This document shows, one piece after another, positions 63,201-64,000 of a DNA stretch of 64,000 nucleotides. Made by a program: the position numbers and the translations under genes. The stretch is from positions 9,763,672 through 9,827,671 of the forward strand of contig NC_135134.1 in assembly GCF_051014445.1 (NCBI RefSeq), given 5' to 3'. Position 1 is the stretch's first letter, and every line of letters begins with the position of its first letter. Below the pieces are notes generated by a model. The model searched no databases, had not been told where the DNA came from, and was given only the letters and a program-made list of their open reading frames with translations. The DNA comes from Colletes latitarsis. Lineage: Eukaryota; Arthropoda; Insecta; Hymenoptera; Colletidae.

Positions 63201-64000
63201 AAATCACAACCAGGTTTAAGTGACTGTGTCGGTGTGGTACCGCATACTACGTGATACAAACCAGAAAAAGTCCAGGATCTTGCCAACAAGTATGCGAAAA
63301 ATTCGAATGTACGAGCCAGATGAGGGCAAATCCCAGATCTAACCGAGACATAACGGCGTTATCCTCGAAAATATTAATCGCAACCACGTGTAATTGACTG
63401 CTTCGGCGTGGTACCGCATTACTGCGTGATCCAAACCTGAAAAAGGCCAGGATCTGGCCAACAAGTATGCGAAAAACGCGAAAGTACGAGCCAGATGATT
63501 GGAAATACCAGACCTAACCGAGACATTACCGGCGTTCTCCTCTAAAATATTAATCGCAACCAGGTTTAATTGTCTGTTTCGGTGTGGAACCACATTACTT
63601 CGGGATCCAAGCCAGAAAAAACCCAGGATCTGGCCAACAAGTATGTGAAAAACGCGAAAGTAAGAGCCAGATGATTGCAAATACCAGAACTAACCCAGAC
63701 ATAACCGGCGTTATGCTCTAAAATATTAATCGCAACCAGGTGTAATTAACTGTTTCGGTGTGGAACCACATTACTACGGGATCCAAGCCAGAAAAACGCC
63801 AGGATCTGGCCAACAAGTATGCGAAAAATGCGAAAGTACGAGCCAGATGAGGGCAAATCCCAGACCTAACCGAGACATAACCGGCGTTATCCTCTAAAAT
63901 ATTAATCACAACCAGGTTTAATTGACTGTTTCGGAGTGGAGCCACATTACTACGGGATCCAAGCCAGAAAAAACCCAGGATCTGGCCACAAGTATGTGAA
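63201..64000 (+). repeat. Family B monomers to the end of the window
   Basis: About four and a half monomers of ordinary B type resume after the divergent pair, including ACTGCTTCGGCGTGGTACCG and GGAACCACATTACTACGGGA units. The last base falls inside a BamHI-type unit (GGCCACAAGTATGTGAA), so the array continues past the window. Confidence 0.85.

Larger units (their letters stand above)
1..64000 (+). repeat. Continuous ~176-bp tandem satellite array (about 364 monomers)
   Basis: The window consists of one unit repeated head-to-tail with a period of 176 bp, occasionally 175 or 177. Anchors such as CCAGGTTTAAT, GTGTGGTACC, GCGAAAGTA and GATGAGGGCAAAT recur in the same order throughout. For example, equivalent ATGCGTTATCC starts lie at 14,494, 14,846 and 15,022, all whole multiples of 176 apart. 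No inverted monomer and no non-satellite insertion was seen, and both window ends fall inside the array. Such length and homogeneity are typical of eukaryotic centromeric or pericentromeric satellites, but the chromosomal position is inferred. The family itself is not one I recognise. No gene, RNA gene or regulatory element is supported anywhere in it. Confidence 0.97.
40705..64000 (+). repeat. Satellite family B domain
   Basis: About 132 monomers share B-type diagnostic bases: CCGGCGTTATCCTCTAAAAT, TTAATCGCAACCAGG, GACTGTTTCGGTGTGG, GGATCTGGCCAACAAG, TATGCGAAAAATGCGAAAGT and ACCGAGACATAACC. My by-eye consensus is also 176 bp, with about 80 G or C bases and about ten CpG sites, clearly more CpG-rich than family A. 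Orientation and phase are the same as in A, so the two families are homologous and continuous. B divides mainly into a KpnI-site subtype and a BamHI-site subtype, plus a rarer mosaic subtype with A-like segments. Confidence 0.93.

Noticed and set aside
40705..64000. Possible CENP-B box
   Set aside because: TTCG and CGGG both occur in BamHI-type B monomers (TTTCGGTG and ACTACGGGATCC), but they are about 20 bases apart rather than at the fixed spacing of the 17-bp box, and the central A is not in place.
1..64000. Telomere-like CCTAAC words (AGACCTAACCTAGACCTAAC)
   Set aside because: There are only one or two per monomer at fixed position and they never run in series. They are part of the 11-bp internal repeat, not telomeric DNA.
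1..64000. CRISPR-like regular repeats
   Set aside because: There are no unique spacers. The whole 176-bp unit is conserved from copy to copy, which is satellite structure.
1..64000. rRNA, tRNA or 5S tandem arrays
   Set aside because: The unit contains no recognisable tRNA box A/B pair, 5S internal control region or rRNA core sequence that I could identify on either strand.
1..64000. Promoter-like AT-rich word CTCTAAAATATT in every monomer
   Set aside because: It resembles a TATA-type element but occurs once per monomer about 364 times with no associated gene. There is no evidence of transcription from the sequence alone.

Overview
The whole 64 kb window is one uninterrupted tandem satellite array. 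The monomer is about 176 bp, gives roughly 364 copies, and every copy I could follow lies head-to-tail in the same orientation. The array runs off both ends of the window. I see no protein-coding gene, rRNA, tRNA, transposable element, CRISPR array or unique-sequence island. A nucleosome-sized monomer, tens of kilobases without interruption and multi-monomer (higher-order) duplications are typical of eukaryotic centromeric or pericentromeric satellite DNA. That location is an inference. I do not recognise the family and cannot name the species from this sequence.

Two related monomer families meet inside the window. Family A (1 to about 40,704) is GC-poorer, about 41% GC in a consensus I derived by eye. 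It has CATGCGTTATC at the unit start, GATCGAAACCAGG, TTTCAGTGTGGTACCACATT and CTGTTCAACAAGTATGTGAA. Family B (about 40,705 to 64,000) is about 45% GC with roughly twice as many CpG sites. It has CCGGCGTTATC, AATCGCAACCAGG, TTTCGGTGTGG, CTGGCCAACAAGTATGCGAA and CCGAGACATAAC. The switch occurs inside a single monomer, within the 8 bp at 40,701-40,708, with no spacer and no change of orientation.

Within each family there is a second level of order: long, nearly identical multi-monomer blocks. In A the clearest are a directly tandem 3,699-bp unit (4,631-8,329) followed by a 3,346-bp copy lacking two monomers (8,330-11,723); a directly tandem 5,958-bp unit (15,804-21,761, then 21,762-26,424) with a nested 1.64-kb segment present three times; and a roughly 2.46-kb unit repeated at about 31.07-33.53 and 33.53-35.65 kb. 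In B there are a five-monomer 879-bp unit, a 15-monomer 2,640-bp spacing, and two long near-identical copies at offsets of 7,736 and 7,035 bp. The offsets are close to multiples of 176, as expected from unequal exchange in register.

Short open reading frames on both strands are by-products of the repeat. 176 leaves remainder 2 on division by 3, so an open frame rotates through the monomer and recurs in almost every unit. I annotate none as a gene. The points most worth a second look are the intramonomer A/B junction, the CpG contrast between families, the nested recent duplications, the conserved dyads, and the divergent monomers near 62.8-63.2 kb.
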